The notes under the pieces were generated by a model, which was not told where the DNA came from, searched no databases, and saw only the letters and a program-made list of their open reading frames with translations. Positions 42,252 to 51,029 of a DNA stretch of 64,000 nucleotides are shown here, piece after piece. Location: assembly GCA_019739225.1 (NCBI GenBank), contig JAHHDT010000003.1, positions 1 through 64,000 of the forward strand, written 5' to 3'. The position numbers were made by a program, and so were the translations under genes. Position 1 is the stretch's first letter. Each line of letters opens with the position of its first letter. This stretch comes from Aquamicrobium sp. Lineage in GTDB: Bacteria > Pseudomonadota > Alphaproteobacteria > Rhizobiales > Rhizobiaceae.

Positions 42252-42653
42252 CTATGGCAGATCATGGGCATGGACGAAGCACAGCTTGTTGCCCTCGGGA
42301 TCACGACAATAGGCAGCGAAGAAGTCATCATTGTACTGTGGACGGACACCGGGTCCGCCTTCATCTGATCCACCGTTGTCAATCGCAGTTTGCCAAGCCA
42401 CGACGACGTGCCGTCGTGATGCGGCTGCAAAACTGACTTGTACGCCGTTCCCGGCAGTTGCTGGTTGACCGTCAAATGGATGTCTTAGAGCAAACTGGGG
42501 CCATCGTTGGCTGCGCCGTTGCCAGATAAAACCTGCTGGGCGATTGGCCGACTGAACGGACTCGCGTGCCAATCCGAGGGTGCCAAGAACTACATCGTAG
42601 AAGGCTACCATGCACTCAATGTCATTTGCGCCAATCATTACATGGCTGAACAT
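42252..42653 (-). CDS. VOC-family (glyoxalase-like) protein
   Basis: A 133-residue two-module VOC protein. The N-terminal strand is MFSHVMIGANDIECMVAFYD (His metal ligand). The second module shows GNGVQVSFAAASR, and the C-terminus FFAAYCRDPEGNKLCFVHAH carries the usual D-P-x-G-N-K and final ligand region. It could be a metal-dependent isomerase, a dioxygenase or a drug-binding protein. There is no informative neighbour. Confidence 0.85.
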   Translation of the reverse strand: MFSHVMIGANDIECMVAFYDVVLGTLGLARESVQSANRPAGFIWQRRSQRWPQFALRHPFDGQPATAGNGVQVSFAAASRRHVVVAWQTAIDNGGSDEGGPGVRPQYNDDFFAAYCRDPEGNKLCFVHAHDLP

Positions 42654-42878
42654 CTCTTATCCTGCCTTGCGTGGGAGCACGCCTGACGGAACAAATCCAA
42701 GGCAACCCATCGATTCTTTTTTGCTTGTGACGGTTGCCCCGAAGGGTACCGAGGGCACGATCGCTAGCCAACTTTTTAAGAGTGTACGGCTATATCCGAA
42801 AACCCGCTGGTTGAGATCCGAGCCGCGAACCAGCAGGCGCAGCACAAGCATTATGCAAAATGCGGCGGGTTGGCTGCT

Positions 42879-43019
42879 CTACTGAGCCTGATCAACCCCA
42901 TTCGGCGAGGGGGCGCCAGGCGAGTAAGAGACATCTTGACCCGTCAGGAAGTAAAGCGCCGCGATCACGACCAGAACGGCCCCTGCGAGCGTGACCCAAA
43001 TGTTCGACGAAGATTTCAT
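42879..43019 (-). CDS. single-span membrane microprotein (46 aa)
   Basis: After MKSSSN comes a hydrophobic helix (IWVTLAGAVLVVIAALYFL). A short polar tail rich in Pro, Ser and Gln follows, predicted to lie in the periplasm. No strong Shine-Dalgarno was seen, but an EcfG-like promoter ends 34 bases upstream. It resembles the other tiny membrane proteins in this window. Function unknown. Confidence 0.55.
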   Translation of the reverse strand: MKSSSNIWVTLAGAVLVVIAALYFLTGQDVSYSPGAPSPNGVDQAQ

Positions 43020-43052
43020 ATCCAGTAGCCTTACCAACCGTTAAAACGAGCG

Positions 43053-43077
43053 AACAGTGGGGAAGAGCAATTGTTCC
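43053..43077 (-). promoter_or_regulatory. EcfG-type promoter for the 46-aa membrane protein
   Basis: On the minus strand GGAAC (43077-43073), 16 bases, TGTT (43056-43053). Confidence 0.5.
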
Positions 43078-43424
43078 TGCGCCCCAATAGCCGAGTAGCC
43101 ATCCGTCAGATGGCAAGCGCACCGAAGACAACGAAAGCGGGCCGTGGTCGTGTGCTCTTTCGCCGAGCTGGTCTCCCGCACCGGCTGGATCTTGCCAATG
43201 AGTCCCTTTGACGCTTTCTCCCGCAGACCGCTCACATAACAACGTCGACGCTGCTCTTCATAGTCGTTTCCTGCGGGGCAGCGGGAACGTCAGCTCAAGC
43301 ACCGCATCGCCGAAGGCAAACACCGCAAAACTCGGCAAAGTACGGATTCGGATTTAGCTTTTTGCATGATCGGCCTCAAATTTTTGCCGTGGTTGCAGGC
43401 CAATTAGAAACCGCCAATGCGTCT
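43078..43424. other. intergenic stretch
   Basis: No gene could be supported between the 46-aa membrane protein promoter and the receiver gene. A short minus-strand run near 43270-43320 (FGDAVLELTFPLPRRKRL) looks protein-like but has no start and no extension. Confidence 0.35.
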
Positions 43425-44015
43425 TTATTGGAGCAGATCACGTCCATGTCGCGTGTGCATTTCCTCCAACACTTCGGTTAGCCAAACCTCCAGACTACAC
43501 TTCACTGGCCGCTGCGCCAGATTGCTGAGCGCATGCTTTAGCGTTAGCTCCACCAACCGGTCACCCGCCGACGCGTCTTCCATAAGGATCAGGGCCGCGA
43601 GCCTAATTCTAGGCAGGATTGCGAACACATCATTGGCGTCCTCGCTGACACTCGCGCGATTGGAAGATGGAAAGATCGCGTCAAACACTGTCTTCGTATC
43701 CACTGGTTTAGGGAGCCGCCCGACGTGGCGGAAGCGCGGGGGGACAGCGATGTCATCGCGCCCCGTGAAAAAGACGAAAGGGACGTTGCGATCCATCAGG
43801 GCATCGGCGATGGGGAACACCTGGTGTCCATTCAAATCTATGTCTAGCACCGCTGCGTCCGCATCGGCGACCTTCTTCGTGGCTGCCTCGATACTGGGAG
43901 CCGGGCCGAGCACAATAGCCCCTAGTTTCCTAAAATACTTAGTCAAATCTTGAGCCAGCAGATACTCATCCTCGACGATCAGCACCTTCCGGCCTCGAAC
44001 TTCAGTCACGACCAT
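43425..44015 (-). CDS. receiver protein with sigma-region-2-like C-terminus
   Basis: A 196-residue protein. Residues 8-120 are a receiver domain (VLIVEDEYLLAQDLTKYFRK, phosphoacceptor Asp58 in VLDIDLNG, VFFTGRDDIA, and Lys in LPKPV). Residues 130-190 (FAILPRIRLAALILMEDASA, then GDRLVELTLKHALSNL and a VWLTEVLEEM helix) resemble ECF sigma region 2. The order is the reverse of PhyR, where the sigma-like part comes first. An AGGAGGT site lies upstream; the GTG six bases inside is an alternative start with better spacing. A consensus EcfG promoter ends 124 bases upstream. Confidence 0.8.
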   Translation of the reverse strand: MVVTEVRGRKVLIVEDEYLLAQDLTKYFRKLGAIVLGPAPSIEAATKKVADADAAVLDIDLNGHQVFPIADALMDRNVPFVFFTGRDDIAVPPRFRHVGRLPKPVDTKTVFDAIFPSSNRASVSEDANDVFAILPRIRLAALILMEDASAGDRLVELTLKHALSNLAQRPVKCSLEVWLTEVLEEMHTRHGRDLLQ

Positions 44016-44130
44016 CTACCTCCTTCCTAAGCCTGCGACGAATAAACGCTAGGTTATCGATGCCCCTTTCCGCAAGCACCTTCCGCTCTAGCGCCCGTGC
44101 GCGTGGGTCATGCTGCTTAATTGTTCTCAT
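44002..44130 (-). CDS. basic microprotein (42 aa) upstream of the receiver gene
   Basis: Starting at 44130, it reads MRTIKQHDPRARALERKVLA followed by an Arg-rich helix ending KEVDGRD. Its end overlaps the receiver start and contains that gene's AGGAGG site, so translation would be coupled. The EcfG -10 box lies only 8 bases before its ATG, so it would be nearly leaderless. It may be a real microprotein or merely the 5' leader of the receiver mRNA. Confidence 0.4.
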   Translation of the reverse strand: MRTIKQHDPRARALERKVLAERGIDNLAFIRRRLRKEVDGRD

Positions 44131-44138
44131 GGTCGCTA

Positions 44139-44163
44139 AACGTCGACGAGTACGACGGGTTCC
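44139..44163 (-). promoter_or_regulatory. EcfG-type promoter for the receiver operon
   Basis: On the minus strand GGAAC (44163-44159), exactly 16 bases, CGTT (44142-44139): a perfect consensus match. Confidence 0.65.
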
Positions 44164-44924
44164 AGCGAGGTTAGGACGGAGTAGGTTCGTACGACGAAGG
44201 CGCTGCGTTCGCCGGAGCAGCGCGCCGGGTGCCCTCATTCGCTAGAGGATCGCTTCTTGAGTGACAGCAACCCGAAATTCCCAGTAGTCGGCACCGGTGC
44301 CTCAGCAGGGCATTGGCGCAACGAAAGCGCTCGTCAAACGCCTGCCGACAGTTCTCGGGCTGCCTTCGTGATCGTCACAGATCTCCGTAAGTAGCGAGAA
44401 AGCCTGCTGTCGCGCGTTATACCAGCAGTCGCAGAAGACGACGTTAAGGTGGAGCAAGACCACGTATACGTCATGCCGGCCAACGCGCTACTTACGAGCG
44501 AGAAAGGGCGGTTGAGGCAGCGCCGACTCCACGCAGAACGCGGCCGTCGCACACAGATTTGGCACGCTCGCGACACTCGATGACAAAGACGGAAAGAAAG
44601 ACGAAGCTGATCTGCAAAAGGGAAGCTCAGAATCTGGACCGTCCTGCGCATTCACCGAGCCAAGACTTTGCCGGCTACGAGACAAAGTCGTTTATGCGGC
44701 GCGTCCGGCCGAGGATGCAGTTTCTTCGACTGCATTCGGTTCACAGCTACATCAATGTCCTGAACCGCGATGCGCCGGAGGTCATAAACTTCGTCAGGGA
44801 CTTGCTGATTAACGTAAGGAATTCATTCGAGACCCAGACGCTTTTCCGGTACTCCATCTTGTTGATGTTCAGCAAGTCAACATTGCTTTGCTTCGCGGAG
44901 CAGTTTAGCGGCGGATTTGAGGTA
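44164..44924. other. gene-poor stretch upstream of the glgA end
   Basis: A plus-strand ORF at 44559-44987 (142 codons) includes RPRMQFLRLHSVHSYINVLN and VINFVRDLLINVRNSFETQT, which look protein-like but match no family I know. It runs 60 bases into glgA on the opposite strand. It may be a transposase-like remnant. Nothing else was seen. Confidence 0.35.
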
Positions 44925-46448
44925 TCAAGCCCGCAGGTATCGTGTGTCGCCGATCAAGATCTCGTAGAGCTCAGCGTAGCGTCGTGATGACTGACGCCAG
45001 TTCGCTGGCCGTTTCATCGCGCGCCGGCGCATTCTTGCTAGCTTGTGTTGACAACCGAAACTCTCAAAGGCGCGTACTACGGCACCGGCCAGGCTAGGAG
45101 CCGACAGGTCGGCAAACAGGAAACCCGTCTCCTCGTCTTCGATCGTGTCTGCGAGTCCACCCGTCTTGTGAGCGATTGGGAGCGAACCATAGCGCTGTGC
45201 GTACATCTGGCTCAGTCCGCAGGGTTCAAAGCGTGAAGGCATGAGTAGAAAGTCGCTTCCGGCGTAGAGCCTGCGTGCTTCGGCCTCATCGAAGCCGATC
45301 CGTACCCCGACCCTGCCGGGATGCCGGCTCGCAAGGTCCCGCAACGCTGCCTCTAGTGCGTCTTCGCCGCACCCAGTCACTGCGACTTGCCCTCCGCGGG
45401 AGATAATGTCGTCGACCGTATCGATCGCCAGGTCAATACCCTTCTGGTGCACAAGCCGCGAGATAATCGCGAAGAGGGGACCTCTGGAAACGTCAAGTCC
45501 GAAGGTCTCGCGTGCATCGCGTGCATTGTGTTCACGTCCCGCGAGATTGCGATGCTCGAAAGCTGCCACAAGATGACTGTCAGTGAGGGGGTCCCAGCTT
45601 TCATCGACGCCGTTGATGATGCCGGAAAGCTGATTTAGGCTTGCCCGCGTGCGCAACAAACCATCCAATCCGCAGCCGAACTCGGGTGTCGTGATCTCAC
45701 GCGCATAGGTCGTGCTCACAGTAGTGACGTGTGAGGCGTAGTAGATTCCTGCCTTGAGGAACGACATACGACCGTAGAACTCCACTCCTTCGATGTCGAA
45801 CGCGTGATCGGGGACCCCCAGTACCGGCAGCCGTTCCCGGTCAAATAGTCCCTGATAAGCGAGGTTATGGATCGTGAGGACGCTTGGGATGGAACAGCGC
45901 CTCCACGCCAGATAGGCCGGGGCAAGGGAGGCTTGCCAATCGTTGACGTGGAGCAAATCTGGCTTCCAACCGAGGCCGGGAACACCGAGCGAAATCTCGG
46001 CTGCAGCGAGTGAGAAGCGGGCAAAGCGTATATCGTTGTCATACCAGTCGTCGCCATCGCGATCCCCGTAAGGCGTGCCGTCGCGATCGTAGAGCGAAGC
46101 TTGCGTCACGACATACACAATCAGCCCGTCAGGCATGTCGATACGCCCGATGCCGCATTCGGGTAAGCCGGCCATTGCCGGTAGACGCGCTACGTCCCGC
46201 ACTTCGGCGCTCTCGGTTACCTGGCGATAGCCAGGAATGAGTATGCGAACGTCGTGCGTCTGTCGCAAGGCACGCGGTAGGGCGGCCGAAACTTCGCCCA
46301 GTCCCCCAACCTTAACGAAGTCAGTAAGCTCCGACGTCACAAAAAGTAGGCGCGGTGGCCGCTCTTCGTCAGGCATTCGCAGCCGCGCCTCAGAGCGCCT
46401 GCGGTTGCCGGACAAGGCTGGATTTTCTGGAACGATAGACACTGACAC
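44925..46448 (-). CDS. glgA: glycogen synthase
   Basis: A GT5 enzyme of 507 residues from GTG 46448, which has a GGGAG site; the more canonical ATG at 46376 would give 483. Motifs are FVTSELTDFVKVGGLGEVSA (ADP-glucose-binding K-x-G-G-L), HVNDWQASLAPAYL, YYASHVTTVSTTYAREI, IISRLVHQKGIDL and the C-terminal SRFEPCGLSQMYAQRYGSLP with its two Glu/Ser sites. It extends alpha-1,4-glucan from ADP-glucose. It is the last gene of the glgX-treZ-malQ-treY-glgA unit, placed 163 bases after treY. No glgC or glgB is seen here. Confidence 0.95.
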   Translation of the reverse strand: MSVSIVPENPALSGNRRRSEARLRMPDEERPPRLLFVTSELTDFVKVGGLGEVSAALPRALRQTHDVRILIPGYRQVTESAEVRDVARLPAMAGLPECGIGRIDMPDGLIVYVVTQASLYDRDGTPYGDRDGDDWYDNDIRFARFSLAAAEISLGVPGLGWKPDLLHVNDWQASLAPAYLAWRRCSIPSVLTIHNLAYQGLFDRERLPVLGVPDHAFDIEGVEFYGRMSFLKAGIYYASHVTTVSTTYAREITTPEFGCGLDGLLRTRASLNQLSGIINGVDESWDPLTDSHLVAAFEHRNLAGREHNARDARETFGLDVSRGPLFAIISRLVHQKGIDLAIDTVDDIISRGGQVAVTGCGEDALEAALRDLASRHPGRVGVRIGFDEAEARRLYAGSDFLLMPSRFEPCGLSQMYAQRYGSLPIAHKTGGLADTIEDEETGFLFADLSAPSLAGAVVRAFESFGCQHKLARMRRRAMKRPANWRQSSRRYAELYEILIGDTRYLRA

Positions 46449-46611
46449 GAATTGGCTCCCGCGGAATGCGCGGGTACCGTACCCGCCACAATGAGCCCTA
46501 GCAGGCACTGGCGGCGCGTCGCTGACGCGTTCGTCGGGTGTCAGGTTCAGGCAAAGTCGAACTGACTCAGCGAGCGATTGTTCCCTTTCGGCAAAGAGAA
46601 TCTATTCAATC

Positions 46612-49212
46612 TCACGATGCAGTCTCCGCAACGCAGAGCGCTACCGGCAGACCATCAACCAATTCCGCAATCGAGAGGCGCTCGCGCGCTCCGCCACCAA
46701 CGAGCTTGCCTGTCAGCACATTGCGCAAGGCACGCGGGGGCTGCGCAAAGGAAATCGCCGCGTCGGCGCTGGTCAGCCCCTTCTCCTTAAGGCGAAGCGT
46801 AAGGCGTGGCACCACGACCATTGCCGACGAGGTCTCATGTTCGCGCAACCAGACAACATAATGCGCGGCAGCAGCGCCTTTCAGCGGCACTGGCACGTGT
46901 CGCCCTCGCCGGAACAAATCCGAATGCTGCGCTCTGAAGCGCAGCACCTTCGCGATCATCCATTGCTTGAAACTGCCATCAGCGATCCGCAGGTCCTCTG
47001 GCGCGGCTCCCTCGTTGCATGCCAAAGCATGGGCATAAGCCTGGAAGTCGACAGGGCGTCGGTTATCGGGGTCGACCAAGCTTAGATCAACCCGCTCGGT
47101 GCCTTGGTAGATGTCGGGTACGGCCGGACCCGTCAGCTTGGTCAGCGTCTGGGATAGGCTGTTCAATTCGCCAGCATGTACGAGGGTTGCGCCACTGGCC
47201 ACGAAATCGCGCAGGACATCTTCTTGATCTGGTGCGAACAGATCGCGCACGACGTCCAGCACCCGCGCCTCGTAGGCCTCTTCGGGGGCGAGCCAATCTG
47301 TACGCAGCTTCGCCTCGCGAAGGGACTTTTTGACCGCCTGCATCAGCCGCGGCGGGAGCCCCGCGCGGACGACTTCATTAGGCTGTCCGTCATAGGGCCA
47401 CGTTGCAAACAGCATCTGGCCGAACATCCATGCCACGCTAGGCTCGATTAAATCGGCCTCGCCGAACAACCGGTTGATTGCCGCGCTCCATTGCTCCGGT
47501 GCCTCACTCAACGCGTAGAGCCGTGCGCGCGCATCTTCGCCTCGCTTGGTGTCGTGAGTGGCCGTAGCTGCTAGTCCCATAGGCTCGCCTATGAAGCGCG
47601 CCATCGCGTCGTGAAAGCATGTCACGTCACCTACGGCAGCAGCTGGCGTTGTGCCTACTTCGTTCAATGCGATGAGGCGGTTGTCGCGATAAAACAGCGT
47701 GTCCTCCACGGCCTTGGCCATGACCGGCCCCGTGAGTTGCTGAAACCTTGTGCGGAATGCGGGTTCGCTTCTTTCGATCCCAGGGCGCGAGCATTCGAGC
47801 AGGCTTACGACACGTTCGATCCCGCGGACGCTCGCCACGCCGCGCTTCCTGGCGGTCACCGCAGCGTTCCGCAGCCGATCCATATCAGTAGCCGTCAGGA
47901 TTCCGTCTTCGCCATAGGTGCGGTAAACGTCAAACCCTGCGATGATTTCTGCAATCGCGGTTGCCAATTCATCGCGAGTCGGGGGCGCTCCGTCATCTGG
48001 TAACGCCAGCTCCGTCAGACGTGCCAGTTCACCTTCGAAATTGCGGCGCAGCATTAACAGCTTGGCTTGCCGCTCCTCAGCAACGATATCGATGGCGCTG
48101 CCCGTGTAGCGGTCATGCGCGATCTGCAACGCCTTCAGCCCCTGCGCATCGACAAGAAGATCGGCCATCACCGGAATGAACTCGTAACCGGTGGTGCCGC
48201 AATCCGGCCATTCGGCGGGTAGCGATTCCGCGTTTCCGCGAATCTTCTCGACAAGGAGCCAGCAGTCGGGACCGACCGCTTGGCGCAGGCGCCGCAGATA
48301 GCTTCCGGGTCTGGCTAACCCGTCTATGTGATCGATGCGCAGTCCGTCTACCGTGCCCTCGTTAACCAGCTCCAATGCAAGACGATGCACATCGTCGAAC
48401 ACCGTTTTGTCCTCAACGCGCAATCCGGCTAGCCCGGTCACTTCGAAGAAACGGCGGTAGGTGAGATGATGCCGCGCTTCTTTCCAGAACGTCAGCTCCC
48501 AAGGTTGCATGTTGTGGATACGCTCGAGGAAACCAGTGTCTTGCGAAGCTTGGGATAGAGCCGCGTCGAGATGCTGCACTTCAACCTTTGCGAGAAATGC
48601 GCGCACATCTTCATGGAAGCGGTCGGCCGCAGCCCCTCGCCACGATCCAGCGATGTCCCTAAGAGCGGTAGATCCCAGTCGGTCGCCAAGCGCGGCGTAG
48701 CTCGAAGGAACGAGCGGTAATCGGTGATCGAAGTAGGTCAGACACAGACAGCCGTTCTTTCGATCGGCCTCCAGTGCCAGCTCCCCGGCCGCCAGCGTCT
48801 CGCTGAACGGCTGGCCAAGTATGGGCAGGGTCAGCCTTTCTCGCCAGTCGATGTCGAAGTGGCATGCGAACGGGCTTTCGAGGCCAAATTCGATGACACT
48901 GCGCCACCAGCGATTCTCCAGCGATGCGGCCATGTGGTTAGGCACGATGTCAAGAATGAGCCCCATTCCTGCTTTCGAAAGCGCCGAAACCAGCCGATCA
49001 AAGCCGGAACGCCCGCCGAGCGCGGGATCTATCTCGTTGTGGTCGATCACATCGTAGCCATGGGTGGAGCCGGCGATCGCCGTGAAGATGGGCGACGCAT
49101 AGAGATGGCTTATGCCCAGCCGACGCAAGTAAGGTACCAGACCGGCGGCCCTGTCGAACGTCATGCCGTCGCGGAATTGAACGCGATAGGTGGCGACAGG
49201 ATGGACTTTCAT
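46612..49212 (-). CDS. treY: malto-oligosyltrehalose synthase
   Basis: An 866-residue GH13_26 enzyme. ATYRVQFRDGMTFDRAAGLV opens it, with THGYDVIDHNEIDPALGG and LDIVPNHMA next, then GLRIDHIDGLARPG (nucleophile Asp) and later ATHDTKRGEDARARL and VPDIYQGTERVDLSLVDPDN. It converts the reducing end of a malto-oligosaccharide into a trehalosyl unit. The start overlaps the malQ stop (ATGA), so the two are translationally coupled. TreZ then releases trehalose. Confidence 0.96.
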   Translation of the reverse strand: MKVHPVATYRVQFRDGMTFDRAAGLVPYLRRLGISHLYASPIFTAIAGSTHGYDVIDHNEIDPALGGRSGFDRLVSALSKAGMGLILDIVPNHMAASLENRWWRSVIEFGLESPFACHFDIDWRERLTLPILGQPFSETLAAGELALEADRKNGCLCLTYFDHRLPLVPSSYAALGDRLGSTALRDIAGSWRGAAADRFHEDVRAFLAKVEVQHLDAALSQASQDTGFLERIHNMQPWELTFWKEARHHLTYRRFFEVTGLAGLRVEDKTVFDDVHRLALELVNEGTVDGLRIDHIDGLARPGSYLRRLRQAVGPDCWLLVEKIRGNAESLPAEWPDCGTTGYEFIPVMADLLVDAQGLKALQIAHDRYTGSAIDIVAEERQAKLLMLRRNFEGELARLTELALPDDGAPPTRDELATAIAEIIAGFDVYRTYGEDGILTATDMDRLRNAAVTARKRGVASVRGIERVVSLLECSRPGIERSEPAFRTRFQQLTGPVMAKAVEDTLFYRDNRLIALNEVGTTPAAAVGDVTCFHDAMARFIGEPMGLAATATHDTKRGEDARARLYALSEAPEQWSAAINRLFGEADLIEPSVAWMFGQMLFATWPYDGQPNEVVRAGLPPRLMQAVKKSLREAKLRTDWLAPEEAYEARVLDVVRDLFAPDQEDVLRDFVASGATLVHAGELNSLSQTLTKLTGPAVPDIYQGTERVDLSLVDPDNRRPVDFQAYAHALACNEGAAPEDLRIADGSFKQWMIAKVLRFRAQHSDLFRRGRHVPVPLKGAAAAHYVVWLREHETSSAMVVVPRLTLRLKEKGLTSADAAISFAQPPRALRNVLTGKLVGGGARERLSIAELVDGLPVALCVAETAS

Positions 49213-51029
49213 CTCGGACGCTCGCGGCGCAATCCTGCAGTGATGGCATTGAAGAGGGGGCCAGCCTCCAGTTCGTCCAGCAATACGGAGAGCCGGCGAC
49301 GCCAGTTGGGATAGCCCAATCCAACGCCCGGCAGATTGGTAGGGTGCCGTTCGCCCACCGCATCGGCGAGGCGCATGCATGCAAGGCGACAGGGTGTGCG
49401 CGCGATGAAGCGGTGGGCTGCCACAACTATATCCATCCCCGGCCTGCCCGCCTCAAGAGCGTGTAGGCGCGCAGTCCGGCGGGACAGCATGCCTCCTCCG
49501 CGCAGGGCATCGAGCAGAACGCGACGCTCTGACCGACGGCGACGGTGTTGGCGCCGGGCCTCGACTGCCGTGATGAGGTCATGCTCGTGGCGTGTGACGA
49601 TGTCATCACCCGCCCACCAGCCTTCGAGTGTAGGCAAGTCGTGGGTCGAGATACAGGCGAGTGCGAGCGACGGCCAGTTTAGGGGTGATACGAAGCGACC
49701 CTTTCGCTGCTCGAAGTAGAGGATGCGGTATGACAGGACTGTCGCATCCGCCATCTGATCACGAAAGCCCGGGGGCACATGCCCCAGATCTTCCCCGATG
49801 ATGATCGTGGCATTTTCGCGCGAGACCGTGGCGAGCACAGACAATAGGCCGTCTATCGGATAGGTGACGAAGCCGCCCTCCCTCGGGGGGTGTCCTTCCG
49901 GAATCCAGAAGAGCTGGCGCAGCGACATGGCATGGTCGATGCGCAAGGCACCTGCCGACACCATATTGCCGGCCATCAGCCTGCGGTAGGGCGCGAAGTC
50001 GTTGGCCGCTAAGCCACGAGGCGAGATCGGTGCCAAGCCCCAATCCTGCCCGCCCGCGCTAAACATGTCTGGCGGCGCGCCGATGTGAATGCCGCTCACC
50101 ACCAGTTCCGGCTCGCTCCATGTGGCGGACCCGTCAGGTGCCTCTCCAACGGCGAAGTCGAGATAGAGGCCGATCCGCATCCCGGCCTCGAGCGCAGCCT
50201 TCGCCGCATCCTCGAGCTGACGCCGCGCAACCCACTGTAGCCAGATTTGGAAAGTGACTCGGTTCGCATGACCCACGGCAAAGCGGCCGACGGAGGGGGC
50301 GTCGAATCGACGGAACTCTTCCGGCCAGGCGGTCCAGCCGCTTCCGTACCCCTGCTCTTGCAGATGCAATGACAGAGCCTCGAAAAGTGCGTGGCGTTCG
50401 AGCATCGCGCCACCAGCTGCACGGAACTCCGCAAGTTCCGCATTATCCCCCGGCCCATGTCCGTCCCAGATGCGTCGCAGCACGTCGAGCTTCAGGTCCG
50501 CGACGCCCTGATAATCGACAAGGTCTGAAGAGCGTAGATTGTTGAGTCGAGTGGCGTCGACCATTTCGTGGTCATATCCCAACACCTGATCGACGGCGAT
50601 GTAGAGTGGATTGAGGAAGAGCCGATTGGAAGGCGAAAAGGGGCTGCATCGCTGAGGCTCGGCGATGAACAGGGCGTGAAGCGGGTTGACACCGACGAAG
50701 TCCGCTCCCGACGCGGCGGCAACGCGGCAAAATGATGCTAGATCACTGAAGTCACCAATGCCCCAGTCCCGCCTGGAGCGGAGCTCGTAGAGTTGGAGCG
50801 CAATGCCCCACGCTTTTGTCTCGCACAGCCAGGAAGGAAAATAGCAGGATTCAGCCGGGGCGGTCGCACCGGGTTGGGGCAGGGGCGGTGGCTGCACCGC
50901 CCCATCTTTCAGGATGCTCAAGAAGCGTTCGATGGTCGCCAGCGGCACGTCAATCTGCCGACCATCCGGTCCCTCGTAGCTCGTATGGATGCCCTGGCGG
51001 GTTGCTCGGTGCTGAACAGACGGTTTCAT
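49209..51029 (-). CDS. malQ: 4-alpha-glucanotransferase
   Basis: A 606-residue GH77 enzyme. Landmarks are YELRSRRDWGIGDFSDLASF, VGVNPLHALF, SPSNRLFLNPLYIAVD, ALRIDHAMSLRQLFWIPEGH, IIGEDLGHVPPGF and STHDLPTLEGWW. It disproportionates alpha-1,4-glucans and so feeds TreY with suitable chain lengths. ATG 51029 overlaps the treZ stop by 4 bases and is preferred to 51056, which is also in frame. Confidence 0.95.
   Translation of the reverse strand: MKPSVQHRATRQGIHTSYEGPDGRQIDVPLATIERFLSILKDGAVQPPPLPQPGATAPAESCYFPSWLCETKAWGIALQLYELRSRRDWGIGDFSDLASFCRVAAASGADFVGVNPLHALFIAEPQRCSPFSPSNRLFLNPLYIAVDQVLGYDHEMVDATRLNNLRSSDLVDYQGVADLKLDVLRRIWDGHGPGDNAELAEFRAAGGAMLERHALFEALSLHLQEQGYGSGWTAWPEEFRRFDAPSVGRFAVGHANRVTFQIWLQWVARRQLEDAAKAALEAGMRIGLYLDFAVGEAPDGSATWSEPELVVSGIHIGAPPDMFSAGGQDWGLAPISPRGLAANDFAPYRRLMAGNMVSAGALRIDHAMSLRQLFWIPEGHPPREGGFVTYPIDGLLSVLATVSRENATIIIGEDLGHVPPGFRDQMADATVLSYRILYFEQRKGRFVSPLNWPSLALACISTHDLPTLEGWWAGDDIVTRHEHDLITAVEARRQHRRRRSERRVLLDALRGGGMLSRRTARLHALEAGRPGMDIVVAAHRFIARTPCRLACMRLADAVGERHPTNLPGVGLGYPNWRRRLSVLLDELEAGPLFNAITAGLRRERPR

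Noticed and set aside
44559-44987. 142-codon plus-strand ORF near the glgA end
   Set aside because: Partly protein-like but overlaps glgA antisense, matches no family I can name and lacks a Shine-Dalgarno; left as a note in the gap entry.
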